Origin: DIGJ01 sp041739345
Lineage (GTDB): Bacteria; Bacillota; Clostridia; Lachnospirales; Lachnospiraceae
Direction of reading: 5' to 3'
NCBI GenBank assembly: GCA_041739345.1
Contig: JBGSNZ010000015.1
Location: 33,249 to 97,248, forward strand
DNA: 64,000 bases
A program made the position numbers and the translations under genes. Below the pieces are notes generated by a model. It did no database searches and was not told the origin of the DNA. It saw only the letters and a program-made list of their open reading frames with translations. Below, piece after piece: positions 34,722-43,817 of this stretch; position 1 is the stretch's first letter, and each line of letters begins with the position of its first letter.

Positions 34722-35591
34722 TTAGTCAATTGCCGAAGCACCCGCAACAATTTCTGTAAGTTCCTGCGTGATGGAGCTTTGTCTCGCTCGATTATATTTT
34801 AATGATAAATCTGCAATCATATCTTCTGCATTGCTGGTTGCATTGTCCATTGCCTGCATTCTTGCACCATTTTCTGCTGCCACTGCTTCAATTAATGCAC
34901 CATAAATAATTCCATTGATGTATTTTGGAATGATTTGATCCAATACTTCTTCTGCCCCCGGTTCGTAATTCATAAGCGTTAGTTTATCTACCTCATTTTT
35001 TACCGTTTCGTCTTCCTCTTCATTTGCATGAAATGGAAGAAGTTTGATTAAGGTCGGAATATGAGTTACCGTGTTTTTAAATACGGTATATGCAAGATAA
35101 ATTTCACCAACTTCTCCGCTTGTGAAAGCTTTCATTACGGCTCGTCCAATCTCCATTGCATCACTATAGGAAGGTTCATTCATTATATCCGAATAATCTT
35201 TACGAATATCATAACCTGCGCGCGATAATGCTTCTCTTCCTTTGATTCCAACGGAAAATACTGCTACATCCTCCTTATGGAGTTCTCCCTTTGTAAGAAG
35301 TTTCACAATATTGGCATTGTACCCGCCTGCCAAACCACGATTGGAAGTAATTACAACGACGGCCTTCTTATTGGATTCTCCAGCTAAAAGCATTGGATGT
35401 GAAAGATTGCCGGACTTTTTAAGAATGGAATTGATTACTTCGTATAAATGCAAAAAGTAAGGCTTCGCTTCTTCAGCACGTCCTTTTGCTTTCTGCAATT
35501 TTACGGTAGAAACTAATTTCATCGCTTTTGTAATCTGACCGGTGCTTTGAATACTGCTTTTACGCCTTTTAATGTCCCTCATTGAGGCCAT
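34722..35591 (-). CDS. atpG: ATP synthase F1 gamma subunit
   Basis: 289-aa central stalk. The N-terminal helix MASMRDIKRRKSSIQSTGQI with TKAMKLVSTVKLQKAK, and the C-terminal helix (AMDNATSNAEDMIADLSLKY, NRARQSSITQELTEIVAGA), form the rotating coiled coil. The middle holds the Rossmann-like domain (VVITSNRGLAGGYN). GGAGGTG precedes the ATG. Confidence 0.96.
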   Translation of the reverse strand: MASMRDIKRRKSSIQSTGQITKAMKLVSTVKLQKAKGRAEEAKPYFLHLYEVINSILKKSGNLSHPMLLAGESNKKAVVVITSNRGLAGGYNANIVKLLTKGELHKEDVAVFSVGIKGREALSRAGYDIRKDYSDIMNEPSYSDAMEIGRAVMKAFTSGEVGEIYLAYTVFKNTVTHIPTLIKLLPFHANEEEDETVKNEVDKLTLMNYEPGAEEVLDQIIPKYINGIIYGALIEAVAAENGARMQAMDNATSNAEDMIADLSLKYNRARQSSITQELTEIVAGASAID

Positions 35592-35628
35592 TATATCACA
35601 CCTCCTGTGCTACTTTCCTTAAGCCATT

Positions 35629-37134
35629 TTATTTGAAGGATTTTTTAAATTCTTCAAGCGCTTTTATTAAAACAGCCTCTGTTTCGTCACCAATTACTTT
35701 TTCTGTTTCAATTGTTCTTGGTACCTCTGGATATTTGGTATCTAAAAATTCAAAAAATTCTTTTTCAAAATCTAAAATCTTAGAAACTTCGATATCTAAT
35801 AAATATTTTTTCGTTGCTGCATAAATCATAATTACCTGATACTGAACTGGCATTGGCTTATACTGAGGTTGCTTTAATACTTCCTTAATACGTTCCCCTT
35901 GCGCTAGTTTCTCTTTTGTATCTTTGTCTAGGTCAGAACCAAATTGGGAAAATGCTGCAAGTTCACGGTACTGCGCTAACTCTGTACGAATAGGACCTGC
36001 AATTTTCTTCATTGCCTTAATCTGAGCAGAACCACCTACACGGGATACCGAAAGTCCGGCATTAACCGCTGGACGGAAACCAGAATTAAACATTTCTGTT
36101 TCAAGATAAATCTGTCCATCTGTAATTGAAATTACATTGGTAGGGATATACGCAGAAACATCTCCTGCCTGTGTTTCAATAATTGGAAGTGCTGTAAGAG
36201 AACCTCCTCCAAGTTCATCAGAAAGTCTCGCTGCACGTTCTAGCAATCTGGAATGCAAATAGAATACATCGCCAGGGTATGCCTCACGACCTGGTGGTCT
36301 TCGAAGAAGTAAGGAAAGGGTACGATATGCAACTGCATGCTTGCTTAAATCATCATAAACAACTAATACGTCTTTTCCTTCCTCCATCCACTCTTCACCA
36401 ATTGCACATCCTGCGTATGGTGCAATATACTGTAATGGTGCTAATTCACTAGCTGTAGCAGCTACTACGGTAGTGTAATCCATTGCACCATATTCTTCTA
36501 GTGTTTTAACAATCGTAGCAACAGTAGAAGCTTTTTGTCCAATTGCTACATAGATACAATTAACTCCCTGTCCCTTTTGATTAATAATCGTATCAATAAC
36601 AATGGCCGTCTTTCCAGTCTGTCTATCTCCGATAATAAGCTCACGCTGTCCTCTACCAATTGGAACCATGGAGTCAATTGCCTTGATACCAGTTTGCAAT
36701 GGAGTATTAACGGATTTTCTAGCAATAACGCCAGATGCAACTCTTTCTACCTGACGATATTTCGTTGTATCAATCGGTCCCCTACCATCAATTGGTTGAC
36801 CCAATGCATTGACAACACGTCCCAACATTGCGTCCCCAACAGGCACTTCTACTACTCTTCCTGTTGTTTTGACGGTATCACCTTCATTTATATTCTTGGT
36901 ATCACCAAGCAATACGGCTCCTACATTATCCTCTTCCAGGTTCATTACCATTCCAAAGATTTCATTAGGGAATTCTAAAAGTTCACCAGACATCGCATTT
37001 TCCAAACCATGGATACGAGCGATACCATCGGCAACCTGAATTACCGTACCAACATCAGAGACTTCAAGCTTTGTACTATAGTTCTTAATCTGTTCTTTGA
37101 TTATTGAACTGATTTCTTCTGGTCTCAAATTCAT
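35629..37134 (-). CDS. atpA: ATP synthase F1 alpha subunit
   Basis: 501-aa non-catalytic nucleotide-binding subunit. Walker A GDRQTGKTA near residue 169, VYDDLSKHAVAYR near 270, and RPPGREAYPGDVFYLHSRLL with the arginine-containing loop SVSRVGGSAQ near 370. Normal length. The N-terminal LRPEEISSIIKEQIKNY contacts delta. Confidence 0.97.
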   Translation of the reverse strand: MNLRPEEISSIIKEQIKNYSTKLEVSDVGTVIQVADGIARIHGLENAMSGELLEFPNEIFGMVMNLEEDNVGAVLLGDTKNINEGDTVKTTGRVVEVPVGDAMLGRVVNALGQPIDGRGPIDTTKYRQVERVASGVIARKSVNTPLQTGIKAIDSMVPIGRGQRELIIGDRQTGKTAIVIDTIINQKGQGVNCIYVAIGQKASTVATIVKTLEEYGAMDYTTVVAATASELAPLQYIAPYAGCAIGEEWMEEGKDVLVVYDDLSKHAVAYRTLSLLLRRPPGREAYPGDVFYLHSRLLERAARLSDELGGGSLTALPIIETQAGDVSAYIPTNVISITDGQIYLETEMFNSGFRPAVNAGLSVSRVGGSAQIKAMKKIAGPIRTELAQYRELAAFSQFGSDLDKDTKEKLAQGERIKEVLKQPQYKPMPVQYQVIMIYAATKKYLLDIEVSKILDFEKEFFEFLDTKYPEVPRTIETEKVIGDETEAVLIKALEEFKKSFK

Positions 37135-37169
37135 GATACTCGTGCACCTTCCTTCTGTATTTTCTATTT

Positions 37170-37718
37170 CTATGAAAGTTGTATTTTCTTTAGCTCATTC
37201 GCCATACTGCTCAACTTGGTACGAATGCTGCTATCGACAACTCGATCGCCAATTCGAATGACCATACCGCCAATGAGTGATTCATCAACATCATAGTGTG
37301 TTACGAACTGTACGTATTTAGTTACTTGTAAAAGCCTGTTCTCTACCTGCATTCTTTGTTCGCTAGATAAAACCACCGCAGATGTTACATAAGCTACACC
37401 GATATTTTTGTATTCCATTACTTCCAAAAGGAAATATTCAAATATAGCCGTAAGCTCGTCGTAACGCCCTTTCTTAACAATTATCACAAGGAAACCTACA
37501 ATATTGTCCGATACATTCCCTTTAAATATGTTTTCAATCAGCTGAACTTTTTCTTCTCTTGAAATTTTCGGGTGATTTAAAACCTTACTGAGTTCTTCAT
37601 TCGACCGAAATACTTCCAAAACATCATTTGCTTCGGATTCCAGAGAATTTAACTGATTTTTTTCGATGGCTAACTTAAACAAGGCTTCCCCATAGGTTTT
37701 TGATATTAGTTTTGCCAT
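37170..37718 (-). CDS. atpH: ATP synthase delta subunit
   Basis: 182 aa, peripheral-stalk subunit holding F1 to the b subunits. The N-terminal helical domain begins KLISKTYGEALFKLAI; the C-terminal part has GGMVIRIGDRVVDSSIRTKL, a family hallmark. Its first 13 bases overlap the end of atpF. Confidence 0.93.
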   Translation of the reverse strand: MAKLISKTYGEALFKLAIEKNQLNSLESEANDVLEVFRSNEELSKVLNHPKISREEKVQLIENIFKGNVSDNIVGFLVIIVKKGRYDELTAIFEYFLLEVMEYKNIGVAYVTSAVVLSSEQRMQVENRLLQVTKYVQFVTHYDVDESLIGGMVIRIGDRVVDSSIRTKLSSMANELKKIQLS

Positions 37719-38251
37719 GTTTCATCACCCATCTCTTTTAAAGTGTTTTCGACCAACTCGGCTTGCTGTTTTTCATCCATAGAAGTACTCGCAACTTTTC
37801 CTGCCATCAAACATGCCATGGATATTATTTCCTGCTTAACTTCATCTTTTACTTTCTTCTTTTCAAGTTCAATTTCTTTGTTTGCCCTATCAATAATGCG
37901 GGAAGCCTCAAGTTTCGCTTCCTCCTCAATATCAGTTTCCTTTTTCAAAGCTTTTTTGCGAGATTCACTTAAAATCTGTTCTGCTTCTTTTTCAATAGTG
38001 CCTAGCTTCTTCATGTATTTTGCTTTTGATGCATCCGCTTCAGCATTGTTTTTTACAGCAGTTTCCATCTCTTCACGAATCTTATCCTGTCTTTTTTTCA
38101 AGAGTGTTCGGGCCGGATTAAACAATAGATATGACATGCCGACGAATAAAACAAAAATTGCTATCATCTCAATTGCAGTATCTGCAAGCAATTGCGCATC
38201 TAATCCGAACAGTCTGTCAACTTCTTCAATTGTTGATAAAACTCCAATCAC
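37706..38251 (-). CDS. atpF: ATP synthase Fo b subunit
   Basis: About 181 aa. One membrane segment (IEMIAIFVLFVGMSYLLF, near residues 27-44), then a long charged coiled coil to the C-terminus, forming the peripheral stalk. I place the start at GTG 38251, because AAGGAGGG lies six bases before it; the first ATG, at 38314, has no ribosome site. Even so the N-terminus is some 20 residues longer before the membrane segment than in classical b subunits. Confidence 0.88.
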   Translation of the reverse strand: MIGVLSTIEEVDRLFGLDAQLLADTAIEMIAIFVLFVGMSYLLFNPARTLLKKRQDKIREEMETAVKNNAEADASKAKYMKKLGTIEKEAEQILSESRKKALKKETDIEEEAKLEASRIIDRANKEIELEKKKVKDEVKQEIISMACLMAGKVASTSMDEKQQAELVENTLKEMGDETWQN

Positions 38252-38325
38252 GTTTTGCCCTCCTTCCGTAAAGGTAATATAAGTGTTAACAAAATCTGTT
38301 AACAAATTTTGCATGCGAATTAATA

Positions 38326-38592
38326 TTATAGTTTACCAAGAAGTGGGTTAGCAAATAATAGAATTAACGCAATAACAAGTCCGTAAAGACCTGTAGTTTC
38401 AGCTACAGCTTGTCCTAAAAGCATGGTCGACATAATCTGTCCTCTTGCACCTGGATTACGGCCTACTGCTGATGCACCATGTCCTGCTGCAATACCTTGT
38501 CCAACACCAGGACCAATACCTGCGATCATTGCTAAACCAGCACCAATTGCTGAACAAGCTAAAATTAAACCTTCGTTTGTAATATTACTCAT
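38326..38592 (-). CDS. atpE: ATP synthase Fo c subunit with Na+-type signature
   Basis: 88 aa, two membrane helices with a polar loop (GRNPGARGQ), forming the rotor ring. The ion site contains Gln32 (PGVGQG), Val63, Glu65, Thr66, Thr67 and Tyr70 (QAVAETTGLY). This is the same set and numbering as the Na+-binding c subunit of Ilyobacter tartaricus, except Thr for Ser at 66. A Na+-coupled enzyme is therefore likely, though H+ use cannot be excluded. GGAGG precedes the ATG. Confidence 0.95.
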   Translation of the reverse strand: MSNITNEGLILACSAIGAGLAMIAGIGPGVGQGIAAGHGASAVGRNPGARGQIMSTMLLGQAVAETTGLYGLVIALILLFANPLLGKL

Positions 38593-38642
38593 AATATGTT
38601 CCTCCTTAAAATTTGAATTAAAACTACGGTTAAAGCATTCTG

Positions 38643-39416
38643 CTATGCAGAAGCTTCATCTCCTATGGCATTTGCTACAAATACCATAGTTAACATAATA
38701 AATACAAAAGTCTGAATTAGTCCTGAGAACACATCCAGATATACATGTAATGCAGCCGGCCAAATAAGAGTTGCAACTCTTGGAATCAACCCATAAACCA
38801 ACGATAACATTACGGTTCCAGATAAAATGTTACCAAACAAACGTAATGACATAGAAACTGGCGTTGCGAACTCTCCAATTAAGTTAATTGGAAAGAACAA
38901 GAACATTGGTTCAAATAAACCTGTGATCTTACCCATCTTTTGATGCTTAAATCCATTGAACTGAATCATTATCCATGTTATTAGAGCTAATGGTAACGTA
39001 ACTCCAAAATCTGCTGTTGGTGGCCGTAAGCCAAATAAACCAGATAAATTGGATAATAGTATGAATGTAGCCAGTGTACCGATATAGTTAGTAAACTTTG
39101 GTGCATTTGCTTCACCCATGTTACTAACAACCATCTTGTCAACAGATTCTACTATAAGTTCAATTGCATTCAAAAAAGGTCCTGGCACTTTGTTGGGGTC
39201 TGCCTTCTTAATGATTCGGTTCGCTATGATGCAAAAGATCAATATCGTCAGCACCAAAATCAATATTGAAATATGCGTCGTTGTAATGTACAACGTCTGA
39301 CCGAATAATTTATACTGTGCGTAGGCTTTTGCACCAAGACTGATATCGCTCTGTGCACGGATTAGATTCGTTCCATGTGACATGTTTCCCACAATTAAAG
39401 CGATTCCATTGTTCAC
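38643..39416 (-). CDS. atpB: ATP synthase Fo a subunit
   Basis: 257-aa membrane stator with five to six segments. The essential arginine is in SMSLRLFGNILSG near residue 193, and the last helix holds the usual polar residues (SGLIQTFVFIMLTMVFVANA). The start is GTG at 39416 behind GGAAGGTG. It provides the two ion half-channels next to the c ring. Confidence 0.95.
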   Translation of the reverse strand: MNNGIALIVGNMSHGTNLIRAQSDISLGAKAYAQYKLFGQTLYITTTHISILILVLTILIFCIIANRIIKKADPNKVPGPFLNAIELIVESVDKMVVSNMGEANAPKFTNYIGTLATFILLSNLSGLFGLRPPTADFGVTLPLALITWIMIQFNGFKHQKMGKITGLFEPMFLFFPINLIGEFATPVSMSLRLFGNILSGTVMLSLVYGLIPRVATLIWPAALHVYLDVFSGLIQTFVFIMLTMVFVANAIGDEASA

Positions 39417-39420
39417 GTTT

Positions 39421-39825
39421 TCACCTTCCTTTTTTATAAATTCTAAATGTTATATAGCTGCGAATAATCGGTTGCAAATATGCTGATATTTTCAGTGCCA
39501 TCATTCCGATTAAAACTCCAATGATGTTAAAGATAGTAGATAGAAGTATTGCAGCCCCAACTGCAATTACCATGATAACCATGCGAACTGCCGCCATTTT
39601 TCTAGCATGTTTTTCTGCTCCAGTAGGGTCATAATCTAAGGTTTTTTCTAACGATCGAAACATGTGATAAGACAGTATTCCAGAGATGATTGTACCATAA
39701 ATAATACCCACTATAAACGTCAGATTATTATCTACAAGTAGTGCTGCTGCTATGCATGCAATTATTGCATATATAGCAATTCCTACTATCAAATCATAAA
39801 ATGTATTTCTTGCCTCATTCATCAT
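39421..39825 (-). CDS. atpI: ATP synthase I-like membrane protein
   Basis: 134 aa with four hydrophobic segments (TFYDLIVGIAIYAIIACIAA and others). Its place between the AtpZ-like gene and atpB matches AtpI, which helps c-ring assembly or Mg2+ supply in other bacteria. Sequence identity is weak, as is usual for the family. The start overlaps the upstream stop by four bases (ATGA). Confidence 0.75.
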   Translation of the reverse strand: MMNEARNTFYDLIVGIAIYAIIACIAAALLVDNNLTFIVGIIYGTIISGILSYHMFRSLEKTLDYDPTGAEKHARKMAAVRMVIMVIAVGAAILLSTIFNIIGVLIGMMALKISAYLQPIIRSYITFRIYKKGR

Positions 39826-40118
39826 TTCTTACCTTTTTCATTCCTCTCCTTTTTGAGATCATCAAAATATTTTTGTTCCTCAATTTCTCGTTTTAAATCT
39901 TTTGAATAGAATCTCTTTGTGAGCCCGTAAACACTTCGAAAGGCTGACAAAACGCCAAGAAAAAGCAAAATAATAAACCAATACTGCGTAGAGAACCATT
40001 CATCTAATTTTAACCCAATAAATACACATATAAAAATAGGGGTTATCATAGAAAGTCCAATCTGCGTTATCATCATTAAGCTTTTCAAAATCTGTTGGTT
40101 ATCTTTCAATCTGTCCAC
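39822..40118 (-). CDS. AtpZ/AtpI-family small membrane protein
   Basis: 98 aa, two membrane segments (IGLSMITPIFICVFIGLKL and YWFIILLFLGVLSAFRSVYG) and a charged tail. The first helix pattern, ending GLKLDEWF, is characteristic of AtpZ-type proteins encoded at the head of ATP synthase operons. It is the first gene of the operon. Confidence 0.8.
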   Translation of the reverse strand: MDRLKDNQQILKSLMMITQIGLSMITPIFICVFIGLKLDEWFSTQYWFIILLFLGVLSAFRSVYGLTKRFYSKDLKREIEEQKYFDDLKKERNEKGKK

Positions 40119-40154
40119 CTCTAAAATACCAATTATTCTGATACTAATATTATT

Positions 40155-40183
40155 ATTATATACACTTTTTCAGTTGATGTCTA
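40155..40183 (-). promoter_or_regulatory. Promoter of the ATP synthase operon
   Basis: Minus-strand TAGACA (40183-40178), 17-base spacer, perfect TATAAT (40160-40155), 37 bases before the first gene. The divergent gene at 40349 leaves 165 bp upstream, AT-rich with no other feature I can support. Confidence 0.75.
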
Positions 40184-40348
40184 CAAATTAGTACACAAAT
40201 TGATGTATTTAATTTGATAATATACTTTTTTTCAGCCTCGTACAACTTTTTTTAGCTAGATATAACTTTTTCTTTTTATTTTAGTTGCTAAGTGGTATAA
40301 TCCCAATAAATAACCATATTGAGTAGATTCTCAGAATAGGAGTTACTT

Positions 40349-40828
40349 ATGGAAAAATTGCCAGAACTATATCGCAGAAGATATGTTCCAAATGAGCTCA
40401 TTCATTTAAAAGATGATATTATTATAAAGCAAGCAAGTGGACTTATTATTACAAAATGGGATACGCTAAAACCACGAGCCGATATAAACAGAGGCATCTC
40501 TGCTTACTTTATGAACGATGGTTACAAAATAAGCAAGGTTTATAACCATCAAAATGAGTTGGTTTACTGGTATTGCGACATTATTGATACCGAATTTAAT
40601 GAAGAAGACAATGCGTACATTTTTCATGATTTACTAATTGATATTCTTGTAAGACCGGATGGAAGTATCCAGATTGTAGATTTAGATGAACTAGGGGATT
40701 TACTTAGTGAGGGAAAGATAACACCTTCCATATCCGCAAAAGCCTTAAAAACTGCAGACACCTTATTAAAACTAATGTATAATAATAGATTCGATACACT
40801 ACAAAATATAATAGAGGAGTTGGAATAA
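40349..40828 (+). CDS. DUF402 family protein
   Basis: 159 aa. The central motif set ISAYFMNDGYKISKVYNHQN, then VYWYCDIIDTEFN and the Asp-rich DILVRPDGSIQIVDLDEL matches DUF402, a fold including nucleoside di/triphosphatases that bind divalent metals. AGGAG precedes the ATG. Substrate unknown. Its stop abuts the stop of the converging phosphatase gene. Confidence 0.82.
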   Translation: MEKLPELYRRRYVPNELIHLKDDIIIKQASGLIITKWDTLKPRADINRGISAYFMNDGYKISKVYNHQNELVYWYCDIIDTEFNEEDNAYIFHDLLIDILVRPDGSIQIVDLDELGDLLSEGKITPSISAKALKTADTLLKLMYNNRFDTLQNIIEELE

Positions 40829-40843
40829 TTATTCCAGCTCCTC
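40814..40843. terminator. Palindromic bidirectional terminator spanning two stop codons
   Basis: A 30-bp nearly perfect palindrome (28 of 30), GAGGAGTTGGAATAA with its complement. It covers the ends of both converging coding sequences. Confidence 0.7.
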
Positions 40844-41293
40844 ATTTAATTTAACACTTACTTTTTTTACAAGTCGATATAATTCTCCATAGCAATTTTC
40901 ATAGTCAACCAAATCGCCACCATATGGATCTACCACTTCGCCTTCTTCATCAACAAATTCCTTTATGGTATAGACATTGTCATTCACTTCAAAATCTTCC
41001 ATAATTTTTATTTTTTGACTTAGAGTCATTGTTAATATTAGGGTATCTTCTGTGATGTCTCTTGCTTTTATCTGTCTTGCACGATGATTTTCTAACTTTA
41101 ATCCATGACTAGTAATAACCGTTTCTGCTTTCGGATTTGAAGGTTCTGGAAAAAGTACCACCATACCTCTTGAAATTGTCTCAATTCCATTCTCAAACTG
41201 TAGACTCCTAAAAATTGTTTCTGCCATTGGGCTTCTACATGTATTACCAGTACAAACAAATAAAACTTTACGGTATTTCTTTTTGTCACTCAT
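40829..41293 (-). CDS. ywlE: Low-molecular-weight phosphatase, YwlE-type protein-arginine phosphatase
   Basis: 154 aa. The catalytic loop VCTGNTCRSPMAE (Cys and Arg of CX5R) sits near residues 13-25, and the general-acid Asp is in EVVDPYGGDLVDYE near 120. Thr in CTGNTCRS, where tyrosine phosphatases usually have Ile, marks the arginine-phosphatase group. It lies after the Sua5 gene and near the atp operon, as in Bacillus. It would counter McsB-type arginine phosphorylation; no such kinase is in the window. Confidence 0.85.
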   Translation of the reverse strand: MSDKKKYRKVLFVCTGNTCRSPMAETIFRSLQFENGIETISRGMVVLFPEPSNPKAETVITSHGLKLENHRARQIKARDITEDTLILTMTLSQKIKIMEDFEVNDNVYTIKEFVDEEGEVVDPYGGDLVDYENCYGELYRLVKKVSVKLNEELE

Positions 41294-41308
41294 GGTTTTC
41301 CCCCAATC

Positions 41309-42367
41309 TTATACACAAGTAACCACTTGGTAACCCGCTGCCTTTAGTAGTCGATTCATAATCGCCTGTCCCAAATCATCAGAGGAAAAACTTTCAGAAT
41401 AGATTATGTCAACTCCTAAATCATCAAATTCTCTTAAAATGCTATAAAGACTTTGGGCAATGGTAACTTCTTTGCCACGCGTACCAATAATCTTAATAAT
41501 CCCGTCCTTGTATGCATCCTTTGACTCACTTGAAGCGATGACCCCAACTGTTTTTCCTTCCACTAATGCACGGTCTACTCGGCTGTTTATTTCTCTTACA
41601 ACTGCCTGCGTATTTCCTTCAAAAATCGTAAGGTCACCTTTTGGTGCATAATGTTTATACTTCATACCTGGTGCCTTTGGCACGAAGTTAGTATCCATCT
41701 GTCTGCCAAGTATTGCTTTATCGACTTCAACCGGACCTACCACTTCTTCCAGCATCTTCTTTGTGATAAATCCCGGACGCAAAATCATAGGAACTTCCCC
41801 GGTCAAATCAACAATCGTAGACTCAATACCGATTCCAACACTACCTCCATCAATAATCATGTCTATCTTACCATCTAAGTCGTCTTTAACATGTGATGCT
41901 TTCGTTGGACTTGGTCTACCAGATGTATTGGCGCTTGGTCCTGCAATACAAACTCCAGATGCACGAATTAGTTCTAAGGCAATAGGATGGGAAGGCATAC
42001 GAACCGCTACGGTATTTAGTCCTCCTGTTGTTCCGCAAGGAACAGACTCACTTTTATTCATTATCATGGTAAGTGGACCCGGCCAGAATGCTTCTGCCAG
42101 TTTTATACCTGTTTCTGGTACTTCTTTTACAAGCTTATCAAGCATTTCTAAATCAGCTATATGGAGAATAAGTGGATTATCGGAAGGTCTTCCCTTGGCT
42201 TCATATATCTTTTTTGCTGCATCTTCTTTCAAGCCGTCTCCACCAAGACCATATACTGTTTCTGTTGGGAATGCTACTAAACCGCCTTTTTTAAGGATTT
42301 CAGCTGCCTCACGAAATTCGCAAGAAGAGAAATCTTGTTCATTTATTTTTATCATTTTCGTATTCAT
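41309..42367 (-). CDS. ywlC: Threonylcarbamoyl-AMP synthase (Sua5/YwlC)
   Basis: 352-aa enzyme making the activated intermediate for t6A37 of ANN-decoding tRNAs. The N-terminal YrdC domain has LKKGGLVAFPTETVYGLGGDG, KGRPSDNPLILH and SANTSGRPSPT. The extra C-terminal Sua5 domain (about residues 215-352) distinguishes it from short TsaC. The start is uncertain: neither the ATG at 42367 nor the one four codons on has a clear ribosome site. It is followed 16 bases later by ywlE. Confidence 0.93.
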   Translation of the reverse strand: MNTKMIKINEQDFSSCEFREAAEILKKGGLVAFPTETVYGLGGDGLKEDAAKKIYEAKGRPSDNPLILHIADLEMLDKLVKEVPETGIKLAEAFWPGPLTMIMNKSESVPCGTTGGLNTVAVRMPSHPIALELIRASGVCIAGPSANTSGRPSPTKASHVKDDLDGKIDMIIDGGSVGIGIESTIVDLTGEVPMILRPGFITKKMLEEVVGPVEVDKAILGRQMDTNFVPKAPGMKYKHYAPKGDLTIFEGNTQAVVREINSRVDRALVEGKTVGVIASSESKDAYKDGIIKIIGTRGKEVTIAQSLYSILREFDDLGVDIIYSESFSSDDLGQAIMNRLLKAAGYQVVTCV

Positions 42368-42431
42368 GAAAGATATTATACCACTTCTTTTTATAAAATT
42401 CCATAAACTTTTGTTTCGGTATTGTTTGCAC

Positions 42432-42935
42432 CTATATATTGGAATCTTCGATTTGGTTATTCCTTGGATACGGTATTTGCAACGTTTGAAACCAATTTCC
42501 TGTAAGCTCTGTAAAATATGCCATCATGATACCAATCAGCATGGAAATCAAAACATTTATCCATGCACCATCACAAGCAAATGTTATAAAGCATCCAATA
42601 TAAGCTCCCGGAATAAATTTAAAGCATTTAAATTCCGCTTGTTTTATGATAAAATATGAAATAATTGCACAATAAACAGCACCTGAATATGGAAATCCAA
42701 AATAGGTCCCCGCAAGTATAGACATCATCGCCCAAAAAATTCCACTTATATTTGCAAATGCTGCTGTTTTGATGCCAAAAAAATTCTTTTCTCCACTTGC
42801 AAAGTAACTCGTACAACCTGCAAAACCAGCAAAACTAATTAGTCCAAATTTTTCACAAACAATCATCCAAATTCCTGCATAAATTGCCATTGCTATTCCT
42901 AAACTGCCTAAATTATCTCCGAAATATTTCTTCAT
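42432..42935 (-). CDS. DUF1097 membrane protein
   Basis: 167 aa with five to six hydrophobic segments (LGIAMAIYAGIWMIV, FAGFAGCTSYFASG, PYSGAVYCAIISYFII and others). The pattern of Gly-rich helices fits DUF1097 (YcdZ-like). The ATG at 42935 follows AGAGGAGAA, so longer upstream readings are rejected. Function unknown. Confidence 0.78.
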   Translation of the reverse strand: MKKYFGDNLGSLGIAMAIYAGIWMIVCEKFGLISFAGFAGCTSYFASGEKNFFGIKTAAFANISGIFWAMMSILAGTYFGFPYSGAVYCAIISYFIIKQAEFKCFKFIPGAYIGCFITFACDGAWINVLISMLIGIMMAYFTELTGNWFQTLQIPYPRNNQIEDSNI

Positions 42936-43035
42936 TGATTCTCCTCTATTCCTATGTAAATATTGTTTTCCCGCATTGGGAACAAGTGAACAGTATAGCA
43001 CAGGATATTTAGAGTAGTCAACGGCCATTTATACT

Positions 43036-43746
43036 TTATTGTAGCTTATCCAAATATTGTTTGATTCCTTCTGCAATTGCCTCCGCCATTTTTTGCTGAT
43101 ATTCCTCCGTAATTAAAAGATTTGCCTCTTGTACATTTGACAAGAATCCACATTCCACAATGACTAATGGACATTCTGTCTTTTTAAGCATATAATAACT
43201 TTCATTTGCCTTTGCTTCGCGGTGATTGCCATCTGCTATCAGCTCTTTTATTTTTGACTGAAGTAGCAACGCCATATTTTTACCATCTTCCGACTGAGGA
43301 TGATAAAAAACCTGTGCCCCATGTGAAGATTCTTCCGTAAAACTGTTTTGATGAATACTTACAGCAGCCTTAGCACCACTTGCGTTGATCAAGGCCACCC
43401 GATTTATCATATCTGCACGCTTAGTTGTCTTAGCTTCTCCATCATTATTTATTGCTTGATCCGTTTCTCTCGTCATAACAATTTCAAATCCTTCTTCTGT
43501 CAATATTTCCTTTAACTTAAGTGCGATGCTTAGATTAATGTCTTTCTCAATTGCTTGATTCACTGCAACTTTACCTGGGTCAAACCCACCATGTCCAGCA
43601 TCAATTGCAATTGTTATTTTTTTATTTTCACAATTCACATTCGATACCGACCTTCTCCATTGTGCAAGTCCAATCACACAAAATACTGCGCATAGCATGC
43701 AGATTATTGCAATTTTTTGTTTTTTATTCAGCACTATTCTCTTCAT
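43036..43746 (-). CDS. cwlD: Germination-specific N-acetylmuramoyl-L-alanine amidase CwlD
   Basis: 236 aa. N-terminal membrane/signal segment (KIAIICMLCAVFCVIGLAQW), then a zinc amidase_3 domain: IAIDAGHGGFDPG (zinc His), EKDINLSIALKL (zinc Glu), AVSIHQNSF (zinc His) and IVECGFLSN (catalytic Glu). Length and pattern fit CwlD, needed for muramic-lactam formation in spore cortex. Its presence supports a spore-forming host. AAAAGGAGT precedes the ATG. Confidence 0.9.
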   Translation of the reverse strand: MKRIVLNKKQKIAIICMLCAVFCVIGLAQWRRSVSNVNCENKKITIAIDAGHGGFDPGKVAVNQAIEKDINLSIALKLKEILTEEGFEIVMTRETDQAINNDGEAKTTKRADMINRVALINASGAKAAVSIHQNSFTEESSHGAQVFYHPQSEDGKNMALLLQSKIKELIADGNHREAKANESYYMLKKTECPLVIVECGFLSNVQEANLLITEEYQQKMAEAIAEGIKQYLDKLQ

Positions 43747-43817
43747 AATACACTCCTTTTCTCCTATCGTTTCATTTATATTCCTAAAGGTAATGCATTA
43801 TGTTTGAATCCTTTAAA

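Noticed and set aside
41763..42659. 298-codon plus-strand open frame opposite the Sua5 gene
   Set aside because: Long only because the opposite strand is a conserved coding sequence; it also runs on into the DUF1097 gene. No Shine-Dalgarno.
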